Positions 1 to 11,252 of a DNA stretch of 64,000 bases are shown here, in pieces (positions within the stretch are counted from its first letter, which is position 1; every line of letters begins with the position of its first letter). This stretch comes from Eutypella sp. D-1 (taxonomy: Eukaryota; Ascomycota; Sordariomycetes; Xylariales; Diatrypaceae), in contig JAJTTP010000022.1 of assembly GCA_023313575.1 (NCBI GenBank), forward strand, positions 434,001-498,000, written 5' to 3'. The translations under genes and the position numbers were made by a program. The notes below the pieces were generated by a model. It saw only the letters and a list, made by a program, of their open reading frames with translations. It had not been told where the DNA came from and ran no database searches.

Positions 1-1812
1 AACTACCCTCTAGACCTCTAGGTAAGCGTCTCGAGCTTACGTCGGCACCTAGGCCAACGTCTCGCAGGTACTGGCTGGATATACGAGTTTCTTACAATGC
101 AGCCGTTCGGAGATTTGTGCCTCAACGTGTACTTCTCTGAAGGTCACTCTCAATTTGACTCGATCATCGTGAATGCTGGACTTTACTCACTTTGTTGGGA
201 TTACGCGCACGGTTCCGATATCTTATTAGATGAGAAGCAGGAATACCTTTCTTATTCTCAAGTATGTCGGGAGAACCTTGAGACTAGACTAGCTAACTTA
301 CCCCTGCATCTGCCTACAACCTCTACTGCTATTGCCGCACTTCTCTTCGGTGTGAGTAACCCGAGAACAAAAGTCCAGTTTAGCATGGATGCTAACCAAC
401 TTCAAGACATTTCATGCAATCAGCATTTCAAAGCCTCTGCTGTGTTGGACTTTATCGTCGAAGGCATCCGAGTTATGCCAGACCCTGGGCTATCATCGAA
501 CTACATCCGTTAAAGCGGACAAGCCCGGGGTTTTAAGGTACAAGCAATTCCTCTTCTGGAGTACCTATTACATCGACAAGAGCCTGTCCCTTCGACTGGG
601 GCGAGCCTCCACGATTCCTGACTGGGATATAACGATAGACCAACCCTCAACAACCGATCCTAACGAGCCCCTTTTGGCCTATTTTGCATTGTGGATCAAA
701 GCTGCTAGATGCCAGGGCAATATATACGAGATGTTATACAGCCCAGACTCCATGTATCAGTCCAATGATACACGGCAATCTCGGGTTCAGTGGCTCGTGT
801 CATATTTGCATGAGCTGGAGCAAGAAACCCAGGAAATTAATGTAGATCGCACTCATTGCCTAACTGACCCGTCTGCTAAATGGTAGAATCGCTAATTTCC
901 AGAGCAGGACAAATGGATAAAGAGCGCAAAGAAAACTTCCGGAGAAGACTTGATGGACTTCTACGCTATCTCTGACAATATTCTCCGCTTATCTCTCCTC
1001 ACAAACATCTACAGAGCAGCTCCGAGAGCGGTCAATTCGCCGACTACCTTCAGCCTCGATTGCATTGGGGTCGCACGCGCTACCCTTGAGAGACACCAAG
1101 ATTGCATGGAGGTTATACATAGGACCAACGGAATCTACTTTCCAACCTATGTCCATTGGTACGTACATCGTGAGGTCTTTTATGGTATTCGCAAATCACG
1201 GAAGGCAGTAAATCCCACCAATGCACGAATACTAAATCCATCACCAGGACCCTCCTGTTTGCCCCATTCATCCCCTTCATCGTAATATTCTGTTACGTAA
1301 TCGAGACACGAGATAAAACAGACTTGGACCGTCTTTATACCTTCGTTGGCTCTATGCAGTCCGCACCCGCCGTATCGGAACATGCGGCTAGGATGCACCA
1401 CCTTTTCGAGGTACTTTACAACATCGCGTGCCGTTATGTCGAATTTTCCACCCCCAACCTACAAGTGAATCAAGTAGGAGCTATCTCTGAAATGGATACC
1501 CACCTCGCCGCGTTAGGGTTCCCATCCGTGAGGGTGGGGTGCGAGCATTCGCGGGAGCAACAGCAGCAACAGCAGCAGGACCAGCAGGCAAGCTTAAGTC
1601 AAGCGTACGGTGAAGACTTAGGGCAAGAAAAGGGCCACAACAACAACGAAGGTACAGGCACCGATGACGGAATGGATTATGAGCAGTGGCCATTAAATCC
1701 GCTATTGTGGATGGGGAATGAGGCACAACTACAAGACTGGTTCACCAATAATCAGGGTACGATGGAGCTTCTTCAGGTGCCGGATCTTACCTTCTCTTCA
1801 CATCAAGGTTAA
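1..1812 (+). CDS. Fungal-specific transcription factor, 3' part (5' end outside window)
   Basis: This is the C-terminal part of a Zn2Cys6-family regulator. The DNA-binding N-terminus lies left of the window, so the call rests on the fungal-specific transcription factor (middle homology) region. Hallmarks seen are a segment reading CQTLGYHR, followed by FWSTYYIDKSLSLRLGRAS and IPDWDI. Three introns restore one frame: 352-406 (55 bp, branch GCTAAC), 842-904 and 1159-1247. A fourth probably ends near base 67, so the first about 67 bases are uncertain. The C-terminus has a polyglutamine stretch near 1558-1590 and an acidic, low-complexity tail, as in activation domains. It ends at TAA 1810-1812, about 1.5 kb before the beta-glucosidase gene. 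Whether it controls the nearby metabolite cluster cannot be read from sequence; the cluster also has its own AflR-type regulator at 24.1 kb. Confidence 0.8.
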
Positions 1813-2244
1813 GGAAGCGGTTGACCCATTTTCACGCCACGTACGGGTAAGCATAATAGCTCTGCAGAGGCCTTTATGCTTATTACGATTATAATGAGCT
1901 TTGAAAAAGCTGTCAGGGTATGAGGGCGGTGTGGTGGCAGGGATATGGGGCGCTAGTAGCGACCTCCCCCCCTATCTACGGGCTATAGTAGACTAGATGT
2001 CTATCACGCGTACAAGATTGAAGATAGATGTAGGGTAGGAATGGCAATAATAGCATGTGAAGAGAAGAGATCACTAATTGTAGGACCTGGTGGGTGTATG
2101 CTTTATACAGCAGGATTCTCGGACTTAACGTTATTTGATCTATTATCCCTGATCCGTACTGTAGAAGACCCTCACTCAAAGTGAGGCTTCACTGACATGA
2201 TAATCTCTCTACAAATAATAGTGTAGGGGGGCAGAGTTCAAGAA
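1813..2244. other. Intergenic, no gene seen
   Basis: AT-rich spacer downstream of the transcription factor. I see no conserved coding frame, RNA gene or clear repeat. Confidence 0.5.
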
Positions 2245-2575
2245 CTATTCGACCTCTACATATACTATAGCGATGGCCAGGCACATGTTCATGGTCTCGT
2301 AGAGCATGGTGAGCACAATAGGCGCCGCCGCCTTGATGGCGTTCCTAATCGCTGTTGTGCTACCATACCCCAAGATGTCAATCACGGGTGTCACTAGCTT
2401 GAAGAGAGAAAGCTCAATCGGAATAGAGCCGTTGAAAAGGGGGTGCGGCTATCTCTCTTGGGCACCCCGATGTCAAAAGGATATTCCACTAAGTAGTTGT
2501 CGAGGTTGCCATGAGACAGGGTGTCTTCAGCTATTATAACAATGTCGTGGAAGAAGGCGTCCAGGTTCGTCCTCT
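2245..2575 (-). pseudogene. Frameshifted coding remnant of unknown family
   Basis: Read on the minus strand, two adjacent frames together look like the C-terminus of one protein. The first reads FFHDIVIIAEDTLSHGNLDN and then YLVEYPFDIGVPKRDS. The second begins FNGSIPIELSLFKLVTPVID, carries a hydrophobic segment (APIVLTMLYETMNMCLAIAI) and ends at a stop at 2245-2247. The frames are offset at a CCCCC/TTTT run near 2437-2448, so a homopolymer indel fits best. No start codon or upstream exons are obvious; a poly-A run (2624-2638) and stops lie upstream. I do not recognise the family. It could be a decayed gene or, less likely, a real gene with a sequencing error. Confidence 0.35.
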
Positions 2576-3292
2576 ATTGGAATGCACTGTGCTAATAAAG
2601 GCAAAATAAAGAAGTGGGGAACGGCAAAAAAAAAAAACATACAACACCGGGGATTCGCTGGTCGTCACCGACCCAACTACTAATCCGGCCCTATCTGGCT
2701 TAACTAGGGGAGAGCGGACGGGATCCCGTGCTTTCCAGATGGTATGGTCGTATGTGATAGAATGTGTGCTTAGAACGATACTTAACCCCCCTTTCTTCAG
2801 GTGGTGGGTGGCCACATTTCTGGTGGAGTCAGGAGGCCAACTATCGCACACTCTCTTGATGCTGGGCTCAGTTAGCATCTCGCAGTCCGCCGTATGCAGT
2901 AGTGAGGCAGAGGAAGAAATACAGACCCTTATAGCGACGTCATGTTTCTGAAGAAGCCCCCGCAGTATAATACCCCGCGGGAGGGTCATATCTACCGGCA
3001 AATAAATTGGGTGTGCCACGTCTTAGCATAGCAGGGGCTGGCGTTCCCCTGCATGTATGCGATTCCGTCATCGCAATATGGAAGAGTAGATACCCAGAGC
3101 TAACAATCAAAAATTAAAGCCGGCATTGGATATATGAACACTGGAAAGAGATAATACTTAGTTGAAGGGCGGAGATCCTACTACAACGGCGTGGCTAAAT
3201 GATCGTACCCCCCCAATCGCTGTGTAGGAGTGTAGTTCCGTGTCATTCTATACACCTAAGATATTCGTTTCAGTATATCCAGACCGCGCAAC
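2576..3292. promoter_or_regulatory. Spacer and presumed promoter of the beta-glucosidase gene
   Basis: No supported gene. A long minus-strand open frame here runs through a poly-A tract and has no recognisable protein character. The last 200 bases before the ATG at 3293 are AT-rich and should include the promoter and 5' leader; I see no unambiguous TATA box. Confidence 0.35.
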
Positions 3293-6042
3293 ATGATTTT
3301 AATCATGCTATTCCCCACGATACTCTTCGCCGTCGGTACGTCAGCACAACGTTTCATCCCTGAGACCTCTTATCCCTCACCGTGGAGCTCCGGGGGGCCG
3401 GGAGGCTGGGATGAGGCGTACGAAAAGGCGCGGGAGTTTGTAGCTAGGCTCACCCTGACGGAGAAGGTGAATCTGACAACGGGGACGGGAAACCAGGCGG
3501 ACCTATGCACGGGAAACACGGGCTCGGTGCCGCGCCTCGACTTCCGCCACATCTGCCTTCAGGACGGCCCCAACGGCGTGCGCTACACAGACCTCAATTC
3601 GGCTTTCCCTTCTGGAATCACAGCTGCCGCCACCTTTAGCCGAGATCTACTTCGACGACGGGGTGAGGCAATTGGCGCCGAGTTCCGTGATAAGGGCGTC
3701 GATGTGCTGCTTGGTCCCGTCGTTGGCCCCCTCGGTCGCGACCCTGCCGGCGGTAGAAACTGGGAGGGCTTTAGCCCTGACCCGTACCTTAGTGGCGTCG
3801 CCGTCGCGGAAACAGTAGGTGGCACCCAGGATGCTGGAGTTATTGCCAGCGTCAAGCACTTTATCCTGAATGAGCAGGAGCATTTTCGAGGCGGTATAAG
3901 CTCAAACCTGGACGACAAGACGATGCATGAGCTATATCTCTGGTGAGTGCTTGCTACAGGCGTGGGCGCGACGAATCAGATATATTAGTAGAGATTCAAT
4001 ACTGATTGCATGTCGTAGGCCCTTCGCAGATTCTGTCAGGGCCGGGGTCGGATCTGTCATGTGTTCGTACAATCGAATCAATGGCACATATGCCTGTGAG
4101 AACTCGCAAGTGCAGAATTATCTTCTTAAGAATGAGCTGTCATTTCAAGGCTTCGGTATTTCCCCCTCTAGTGCGTCTGCCATCTCAATCTCTGACTTCG
4201 AATAGTGGTGTCCGATTGGGGCGCTCAGCACACTGGAATATACAGCTCCATCGCTGGACTCGACATGGCCATGCCTGGAGACGGCGCCCGAAATACATAC
4301 GGCAGCCATTGGGGAGGCGCACTCACAGAAGCAGTCTTGAATGGCACCATCCCTCAATGGCGCCTCGATGATATGGTCGTCCGCGTCATGACGGCATTCT
4401 ACAAAGTCGGACGCGACAACACCCGGGTCCCTATCAACTACTCGTCGTGGGTCAACACCACTACTGGATACCGCTATTTCGCGTCCAAGACGGGCAATAC
4501 GACGGTAAATCAACACGTAGATGTTCAGGGTGATCATGCGGAGCTGATCCGCGAGATTGGTGCCAAGGGCACGGTGCTGCTGAAGAATTCGCCGGCCACC
4601 CTTCCGCTGACAAAGCCAAAGAGCATCGCCGTCATTGGCGAGGATGCCCAGAGCAACCCTGATGGCCCCAATGCCTGCGTCGACCGCATCTGCAATACGG
4701 GCACTCTCGCAATGGGTTGGGGGTCCGCTACTGCAGAATTCCCCTACCTGGTTGCGCCTGCAACTGCGCTTGAAAGACAGGCCGAGGAGGACGGCACGGC
4801 CTTCACGAATGTCAAGAGCAACTTCGACCTTGGTGCCGCGCGAGCAGCCGCCATAAACGCGTCAGTGGCAATCGTGTTCGCCAACGCAAATTCAGGTGAG
4901 GGCTATGTGACCTTGGACGGCAACTTCGGCGACCGCAAGAATCTGACCCTCTGGAACGGCGCCGACGAGCTCATATCCGCCGTCGCCTCCGTGAATCCCA
5001 ACACGGTGGCCGTAATTCACTCCGTGGGGCCCGTGTTGATTGACCACATTAAGACGAACCCCAATATCACGGCGGTTCTTTGGGCTGGCCTCCCTGGCCA
5101 AGAATCGGGGAACTCTCTCGTGGATGTTCTATACGGCAGGGTGAACCCGCAAGGCCGTACACCATTCACGTGGGGTAAAGCCGCCGGCGACTGGGGTGTC
5201 ACTACCTTGACGAATGCCACGACGCAGATGCCGGACCAGGACTTCGAAGAGGGCGTGTTTATCGACTACCGCTATTTTGATCGAGAGGACATTGAGCCGA
5301 GCTGGGAGTTCGGATTCGGACTGAGCTACACCAAATTCGAGTACTCAGATCTCTCGATCAAGGTGGCAAACGCATCCGCCTATGAGCCAGGTACCGGCGA
5401 AACTGCACAGGCACCGACTTTCGGGACAATAGACAAGAACGCTACCGCGGCCCTAGCTCCACCCGGGTTCCTGAAAATCCCTAAATTTATTTACTCCTGG
5501 CTCAATAGCACTGATCTGCCTGACAACGGAAATGTCAGCCTTCCACAAGGAAGCAGAGACGGCTCGCCTCAGCCGCTGCCCCCGGCCGGAGGGGCTCCAG
5601 GAGGAAACCCGGGTCTCTACAAGACAGTGGTAACCGTCAGTGCATCGATCACGAATACGGGAGAATTACCGGGGACCGAGATCCCCCAGCTTGTAGGTTA
5701 GAATAGTTACGTCATACGGAGAACTACTAATAACTCCCGCGTTAGTACCTTTCCCACGGCGGACCAGGGGAGCCCAGAGCGCTCCTCAGAGGCTTCGACG
5801 AGGTAGTCCTAGAGCCGGGGCAAACAAAAACGATCACGTTCAACCTGACCCGCAAAGATATCAGCAATTGGGACACAGTCTCCCAGGACTGGGTGGTTAC
5901 AGAGTTTGAGAAGACAGTGTATATCGGGGCTAGCTCACGAGATTTCAGACTGGAGGGTGGCATTGCATGTGATGCTTGTTTACAGCTTTGTTCATGCGAG
6001 GTGACTGCGACCGTAGCGAGGGAGCGTGGGGGCAACGTCTGA
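3293..6042 (+). CDS. Secreted GH3 beta-glucosidase
   Basis: Predicted extracellular glycoside hydrolase family 3 enzyme that releases terminal beta-D-glucose. A signal peptide ([18 protein letters not shown]) precedes QRF. The catalytic (alpha/beta)8 domain shows [26 protein letters not shown] and the substrate-binding KHF motif ([10 protein letters not shown]). The nucleophile is the Asp of VVSDWG, about residue 266. The alpha/beta sandwich domain follows, then a linker and a C-terminal FnIII-like domain. Three introns (3943-4018, 4156-4205, 5693-5745) join four exons totalling 2571 bp, or 856 residues, normal for fungal GH3 enzymes. Several NxS/T sequons fit secretion. The C-terminus has an unusual Cys-rich tail ([10 protein letters not shown]). 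It sits between the left-edge regulator and the metabolite cluster; a role in the cluster is possible but unsupported. Confidence 0.93.
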
Positions 6043-6228
6043 AATGCACTTAGGAGCTGGAGAATTGTCCACCGAGTGCGCACCAAGTTGGATGTGACAG
6101 GAGCGAATCGTCGTTTGATCATAGGAACTTGCTTAACTGACACGGGAATGCTGTGAAACCATTCAAATATGTTGGAACACCCGCACACCTTTATCTACAA
6201 GCTATCATACCCTAATTCCGCTCAGCAC
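6043..6228. other. Downstream region of the GH3 gene
   Basis: Short non-coding stretch after the GH3 stop. A minus-strand open frame overlapping 5742-6188 is antisense to the last GH3 exon and is not a gene. Confidence 0.5.
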
Positions 6229-6471
6229 TCACTCACAGAAGACGTTAAAGCTCAGCCCACCAGTGACCTCAATTCTCGGCAAGAATTGCTCCGTAGTCTC
6301 GCTCGTGATGACGTTGAGAATGCCATTGAATCGTAAGCGCGATTGTAGGTTTTAGACAGAGCAGCCCTCCGCGATATCCTCGCGAGTATAGGAGCCGAAG
6401 GGTCCATTCACGATTTCGCGTCTATACCCCTCCAAGCCCGTATCACTGTAAGATCCTGCGCCCTCGTGCAC
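6229..6471 (-). pseudogene. Minus-strand coding remnant, family not recognised
   Basis: Two minus-strand segments look protein-like. Bases 6471-6352 read through GLEGYRREIVNGPFGSYTRE to a stop. Bases about 6333-6229, in another frame, read RFNGILNVITSETTEQFLPR and then IEVTGGLSFNVF before a stop at 6229. Together they resemble the last two exons of a gene whose splice junction and 5' part are gone. The 5' side runs into AT-rich DNA with no further coding. It could be a decayed neighbour of the cluster. I cannot name the family. Confidence 0.3.
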
Positions 6472-6872
6472 TTCTCAATCTTAGGTACACATTGAACGTC
6501 TACGCTATGTCCGCACGAGATGGTTTCCCGGGGAAATGCTATGCAGACCCACAAGCACTGGGATTATAGCACATGACGTACACGTGGTAGAGATATAGTT
6601 TATTTTATGTTGTATGATTACCGCTCCATAGTTGTCCCTGATAGAAAGTTCCACCTACCTAGATACCATCACACCTCTTGAGGCATAGGATACGCCAGGT
6701 TGAAAGTGGGGATGTCAGGATGGAGATGATGGTATACAAAGATTATTAATATAAATCTTTTCTGAATTTATTACCCCTGCTGATGTTAATCGTACCATTA
6801 ATATCCATAGAGTACTCATCCTATGAGGTATTTACCTCTTATGGTTTACAGCCTACAGACCTAGATAGTTCA
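6472..6872. other. Intergenic, AT-rich
   Basis: Separates the remnant from the 3' end of the first P450 gene. Very AT-rich near 6720-6800; I see no gene. Confidence 0.5.
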
Positions 6873-8876
6873 CTATGTACTAGTCTTCCACCCACCAACC
6901 TTTCTTCGAATCCTCACAGGCGTCTTCTCCGCTGGCTGCTGCGCCCCCATGCCATAAAACTTGGCGTTCATGGGCGGCGCCTTGCCAGATATGACCTCCA
7001 ACTCGTAGTATTGCGCGAACACGGTGACGCTCCCCATCATTTCTTGCTTGGCAAAGTGCCGTCCTGGGCACATCAGCGCGCCGCCGCCGTACGGTACCCA
7101 GATGCCATCGAGATGTTCCGTAGAGAAGCGCATCTTGGGTTCCTTTTTCTTTTCGTCGTCCAAGGACAACTTTGCTGTCTCGATAGGTGGAACTGACGAC
7201 GACTTGTCCTCATCAGGTACCAGGAAACGCTCGGCCCAAAACTCATCAATTGGTGCTTTCCCGCCGTCCGTGTATGGCTCCCAGGCCTTGCTGTGGTATC
7301 CGATGTACGCGCTAGATAACGTCATGTATGCTCCCTTTTTCAGAGTCCAGGGTCCGATCTGGTGGTCCTTGTGGTCCGGGCTGCGGTTTAGAAGCAGTGA
7401 GATGCGCATGCGCAATACCTCGGCGTAGACACTCTGAGCCAGTGGTGAAGACAGCACGGGAGATAGGTCGAAAGTGGCCGGTCGGTTATTGTCGCTGGGC
7501 GAGGCAGGTGTTACCACTGCTGACCGGAGCTCCGGCAGGATACGCGAGAGGAGGGCCGGATCGCGATAGATCTCAATTAAATACCAGAACGCCATGGGGA
7601 TAGCATTGGCGTTTGCTCTGGAACGTGGCAGGTTTAGTTTCCCCTCTTCATCAAGGACGACAATTGTATGGAGAAGATAATGGGTGATAGAAAGAATGTG
7701 CATTATACTTACGCAATTGTCAAGGCCAGGTCCTCACTCGCTAGCCCGCCATCGTCCATGACGTTGGTATCCTGGCCCCATCGCTGCCGGACCTTCAGCC
7801 ACAGGCTCCCCCAGTACTCGTCCCACTTGGGAGCCTCGTCGCCACAGAGCCTGTAGTCTGAGTGCTCCCGCGCGTGCGCGTGCCACCTCCTGATGTTATC
7901 CAGCATCTTGTTCCTGGCGGCATGGGCCCGCGGTGCCATCCAGGCAGGGTACCTCTTAACGAGGGTGGGTATAGAGTCAGCGAACCTCCAAAAGTCCCCT
8001 TCCAGATCCGGGTTCAGTCGTAGGAGGTGAGGGCCAAACAGCGCCGTGGTCGCAGCCGCGAAGACGCGCGAGCGCCACCATGGGTAGAAATCCTCTATAA
8101 TAACCCACTCGCCCGAGTCGGCGTGATCGCTAGGGTCAACCTTGGCCATGGCCTCGCTGAGGACTGAGGTAAAGCGTACCGCCAGACTGCGCAGAGCATC
8201 TCCCGTGAGATATTTGGCACTGTCGGCATGCTGGTTGGCCCAGATGCGCTGGTGTGTTGGGATCGAGGTACCCGGCAAGGGTTTAGCTTCGATGCCTGAG
8301 TTATCGCCCAAGTACATGGCTGCGTTTCAAGGTCTATCAGTGCGAGGTCCAAGAAGGGCTGACTGCAGGCAAGAAGAGGGGGAAGACATACGCATTACCT
8401 TTGGTGGAGTGCCAAATACATCACGCATCAGTTCGGCCATAACCTTTTTGTTACTCAGGAAGCGGGTGGCTCTTAGGAGGGGGCCGAAATGCTCGGGCTG
8501 GGTGATGAGGTAGCCTCTGAATGCAGGCAGTTGAACTGAGTAAGGGGTGCCATCACCCCAACTACGCCTATCGAACAGTCTGTTGGTATTTGCGACACGA
8601 TAGCCTTTCGTAGAGTCATACTTACAATGTGTTAGCGATGAAACCTTTGGTGTCTCGGACGAAAGGGATGGTGCTCCCCAGCACGGGGATCCAATAAGGT
8701 ATGATGGGCGGCTCCTTGCCATCTTTGCTGTTATGTTTGGTCCGGATGTGTGAGATTAGGGTGATCAAGTACGTAGTTGTAGTTAAGAGAAAAAGCGACG
8801 TCGGAAGAATGATGCGCCAGTTGTAGACTGCTTGCGCCTGTCCGGCGATCTCGACTATATCTTGAATCAAGCCCAT
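6873..8876 (-). CDS. Cytochrome P450, CYP7/8-like
   Basis: ER-anchored haem monooxygenase. The N-terminus has a membrane anchor (about residues 19-43). Further on are a PPIIPYWIPVLGS hinge, a DNSG...PLPG segment typical of CYP7/8-like fungal P450s, an ANANAIPMAFW I-helix region without the classical AGxDT, an ExxR (EVLR) and the haem loop PYGGGALMCPGRHFA with the cysteine ligand. Four exons joined by introns 8625-8580, 8391-8320 and 7712-7618 sum to 1791 bp (596 residues). At the second junction GTATGT is used rather than the upstream GTAATG, because only this keeps the frame (KVM-P-MYLGDNSG). It is transcribed away from the terpene cyclase across a 629-bp shared promoter, which suggests co-regulation. 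Likely role: oxidation of the eremophilane skeleton (inference). Confidence 0.9.
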
Positions 8877-9505
8877 CTTGGTCGAATATGCCAGAGATTG
8901 AAGGCTGAAGCAGCTGGCAATAGTCGCAACGTCGGGAGCTGTACGATAATATTAAGATTCTCGATGTCTGTGGGAATAACAGTGGTCAATGGTTTAATAT
9001 GATGCGGGCAGACGCCTTATATGTTAGTGGAAATATCCGATATGGCAGGCCCGGTGGTCTCGTGAGCGGAATATCAGTATCAGGTAAGTGCCGAATCACT
9101 TACTCATCCTACTCATCCTGCTCGCCATTTGTCCCGTCTTACTCTTGGTAGCACTCGACTTCAGCGACGTCCTACGAGGTCTATGGGCTAAAACTTTGGG
9201 GGGTTATACAGGTGTCAGGGGTGGTTTACATGTCTACAAGTTTCCGACAATAGCTAGCATGCAGACTCCCATACAATTTGTACGGGTATTTACATAGCTA
9301 ATGATGTAATATCCATATCATGTGGTGGGCCTGTGCCCCGTAATAGCTGAAAGACCCCTGAGACCCGTAAGCATCGGTGTAAAAGGGGCTGATGATATAA
9401 AGAAGGCTCCGGGCCCCTTGAGCACCCGCTTAAAATGTACGTCTAAGAGGGGATATTTCTTTATACATTTCTTATTACTTTACCCAGCAGCACTAAGGAA
9501 CCAAT
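8877..9505. promoter_or_regulatory. Divergent promoter between P450 and terpene cyclase
   Basis: 629 bp between the P450 start (8876, minus) and the cyclase start (9506, plus). It holds GGAAATATCCGATATGG (9030-9046), a motif with close relatives in other cluster promoters. A candidate TATA-like GATATAAAG lies near 9394, about 110 bp upstream of the cyclase ATG. Confidence 0.5.
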
Positions 9506-10733
9506 ATGGCTACTAAGAGCTTGACTGTGACCGAGGTCCCGAATGGGTCCTCTATCCCAACAGCACACCACGTATCGGCACCTGGTACGCCTCAAGCGTC
9601 AAGTCAGTTGGAGATACCCCCTTCGCATTTCCAACCACTCTGCCATCCGCTGGAGAAGCAGGTGACAGAGGAGGTAAATGCCTATTTCCTGAAGCACTGG
9701 CCCTTCCCGAACGACAACAGTCGGAGAAAGTTTGTCAACGCTGGCTTCTCCACGGTGACGTGCTGGTACTTTCCAAAGTCTATCGATTCCAGAATCCACT
9801 TCGCGTGTCGGCTTCTGACGATTCTTTTCTTGATCGACGGTAATTAGTCACATCGTATAATCACCACAAACAGGTAGTGTACTGATATGTCCCGGCGTTA
9901 GATCTGCTTGAACATATGTCACTCGCCGACGGCGAAGCCTACAACAACAAGTTGATGCCTATCGCGCGAGGTGATGTCCTCCCCGACCGATCGGTCCCTG
10001 TCGAGTACATGATGTATGATCTATGGGAAAGCATGCGCGCCCATGATTTGGAGCTGGCCAATGAAATTCTAGAGCCGGTGTTTACCTTCATGCGTGCTCA
10101 GACGGACTCTACCCGGCTCCGAAAGATGGATCTCAAGGAATACTTGGATTACCGGGAAAAGGATGTCGGCAAGGGGTATGTTGTGGATGCTCTTCTACCG
10201 TGACCCCTTCTCCGCCGATTGGCAGTCCTAGGCACTTAGGGAAGCTCATCTTGAACATCTGATGCGCCTTTCACCCGTGAATATTAATTGGCCTAGACGC
10301 TAATAATCAAAATTCTAGACTCCTCGCAGCCCTGATGCGCTTCTGTATGGGGCTCCAACTCTCCCCAGAAGAGCTGGCCGTCGCACGCCCAGTCGACATG
10401 AACTGCAGCAAACATCTCTCTATAGTAAACGACATCTGGAGCTTCGAGAAGGAGTTGCTCGCTTCGAAGACCCTTCACGAGGAGGGCGGCGTGCTGTGCA
10501 CTGCCGTGGCCATCTTTGCGGATGGAGCCAACATATCACCAGCGGCAGCGAAGCGTGTGCTGTACTCGCTGAGCCGCGAGTGGGAGACGCAGCATGACCA
10601 GATGACGGCCGAGGTCTTGGCTAAAGTGGACACGCCACAATTAAGGGCTTACATGAAGGGCCTAGAGTATCAGATGAGCGGGAATGAGATTTGGAGCCGT
10701 ACGACGCTGCGATATTTGGCCCCGACAGTGTGA
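9506..10733 (+). CDS. ari1: Aristolochene-synthase-type sesquiterpene cyclase
   Basis: Class I terpene cyclase that converts farnesyl diphosphate to a bicyclic sesquiterpene of the aristolochene/eremophilane type. The first metal-binding motif is DDLLE (about D111-E115), its second Asp codon split by intron 1. The NSE motif is NDIWSFEKE (about N240-E248). Other stretches match fungal aristolochene synthases closely by memory: RGDVLPDR, YDLWESMRAHD, EPVFTFMRAQTD, NCSKHL, ELLASKT and GLEYQMSGNE.WSRTTLRY. Introns are 9840-9901 and 10176-10318, and the three exons sum to 1023 bp (340 residues), close to known enzymes. The first about 45 residues are a variable leader. This is the skeleton-forming enzyme of the cluster. 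The exact hydrocarbon (aristolochene or an epimer/isomer) cannot be told from sequence. Confidence 0.93.
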
Positions 10734-11252
10734 TGGAGAATGGATGAGAGTTTTCATTCTCAATTTACTGTACATTTACTGTGTACCTAGGCACTCGGTT
10801 CTAGAGTATACAGTCGCACTCTAAGGTACCCGGATATACAGGCAATGTTGCAGGATATGACCGAGAGTGTGATAAGATAGGTTATTGTTGGTATTGAAAT
10901 CAATATGCAAGACCGCTTAGTTCGGAAGTATGGCTATCTAACTCGCTGCAATAGTGAGCGCTATCTGCACTGATCGCCTAGCAACAGGCAATCAATTCTT
11001 ACGCCTCAGATACACTTGTAGGTATTGTGAGACTCACACATGTTATTACGGGAATTTCCTCTTTGGTGATGGAAACCCCGAAAATGGCAATATCCGATAT
11101 TAATCTACCAAATTAGGTATCCCCGTGAATTCCTTTGATCATATCCTTCAAATACACGAAATGTTCCAAGCAAGTATGCGGCCTGAAGATTTTGGGTGCT
11201 GGCCAGCCTTGACAAATCGTGTGTCGGATAATAACGTCAGGACTCAGACCGT
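10734..11252. promoter_or_regulatory. Promoter region of the acyltransferase
   Basis: No gene seen. Holds two motifs shared with other cluster promoters: TACGGGAATTTCCTCTTTGG (11047-11066) and CAATATCCGATATTAA (11088-11103), about 190 and 150 bp upstream of the start codon. Confidence 0.45.
11047..11066. promoter_or_regulatory. Shared promoter box, acyltransferase copy
   Basis: TACGGGAATTTCCTCTTTGG. The copy at 18146-18165 differs at two of twenty positions. Confidence 0.45.

Noticed and set aside
2534..3019. 161-codon minus-strand open frame
   Set aside because: Crosses a poly-A tract, has biased composition and shows no motif; only the separate frames further left look protein-like.
5742..6188. 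148-codon minus-strand open frame
   Set aside because: Antisense to the last exon of the GH3 gene.
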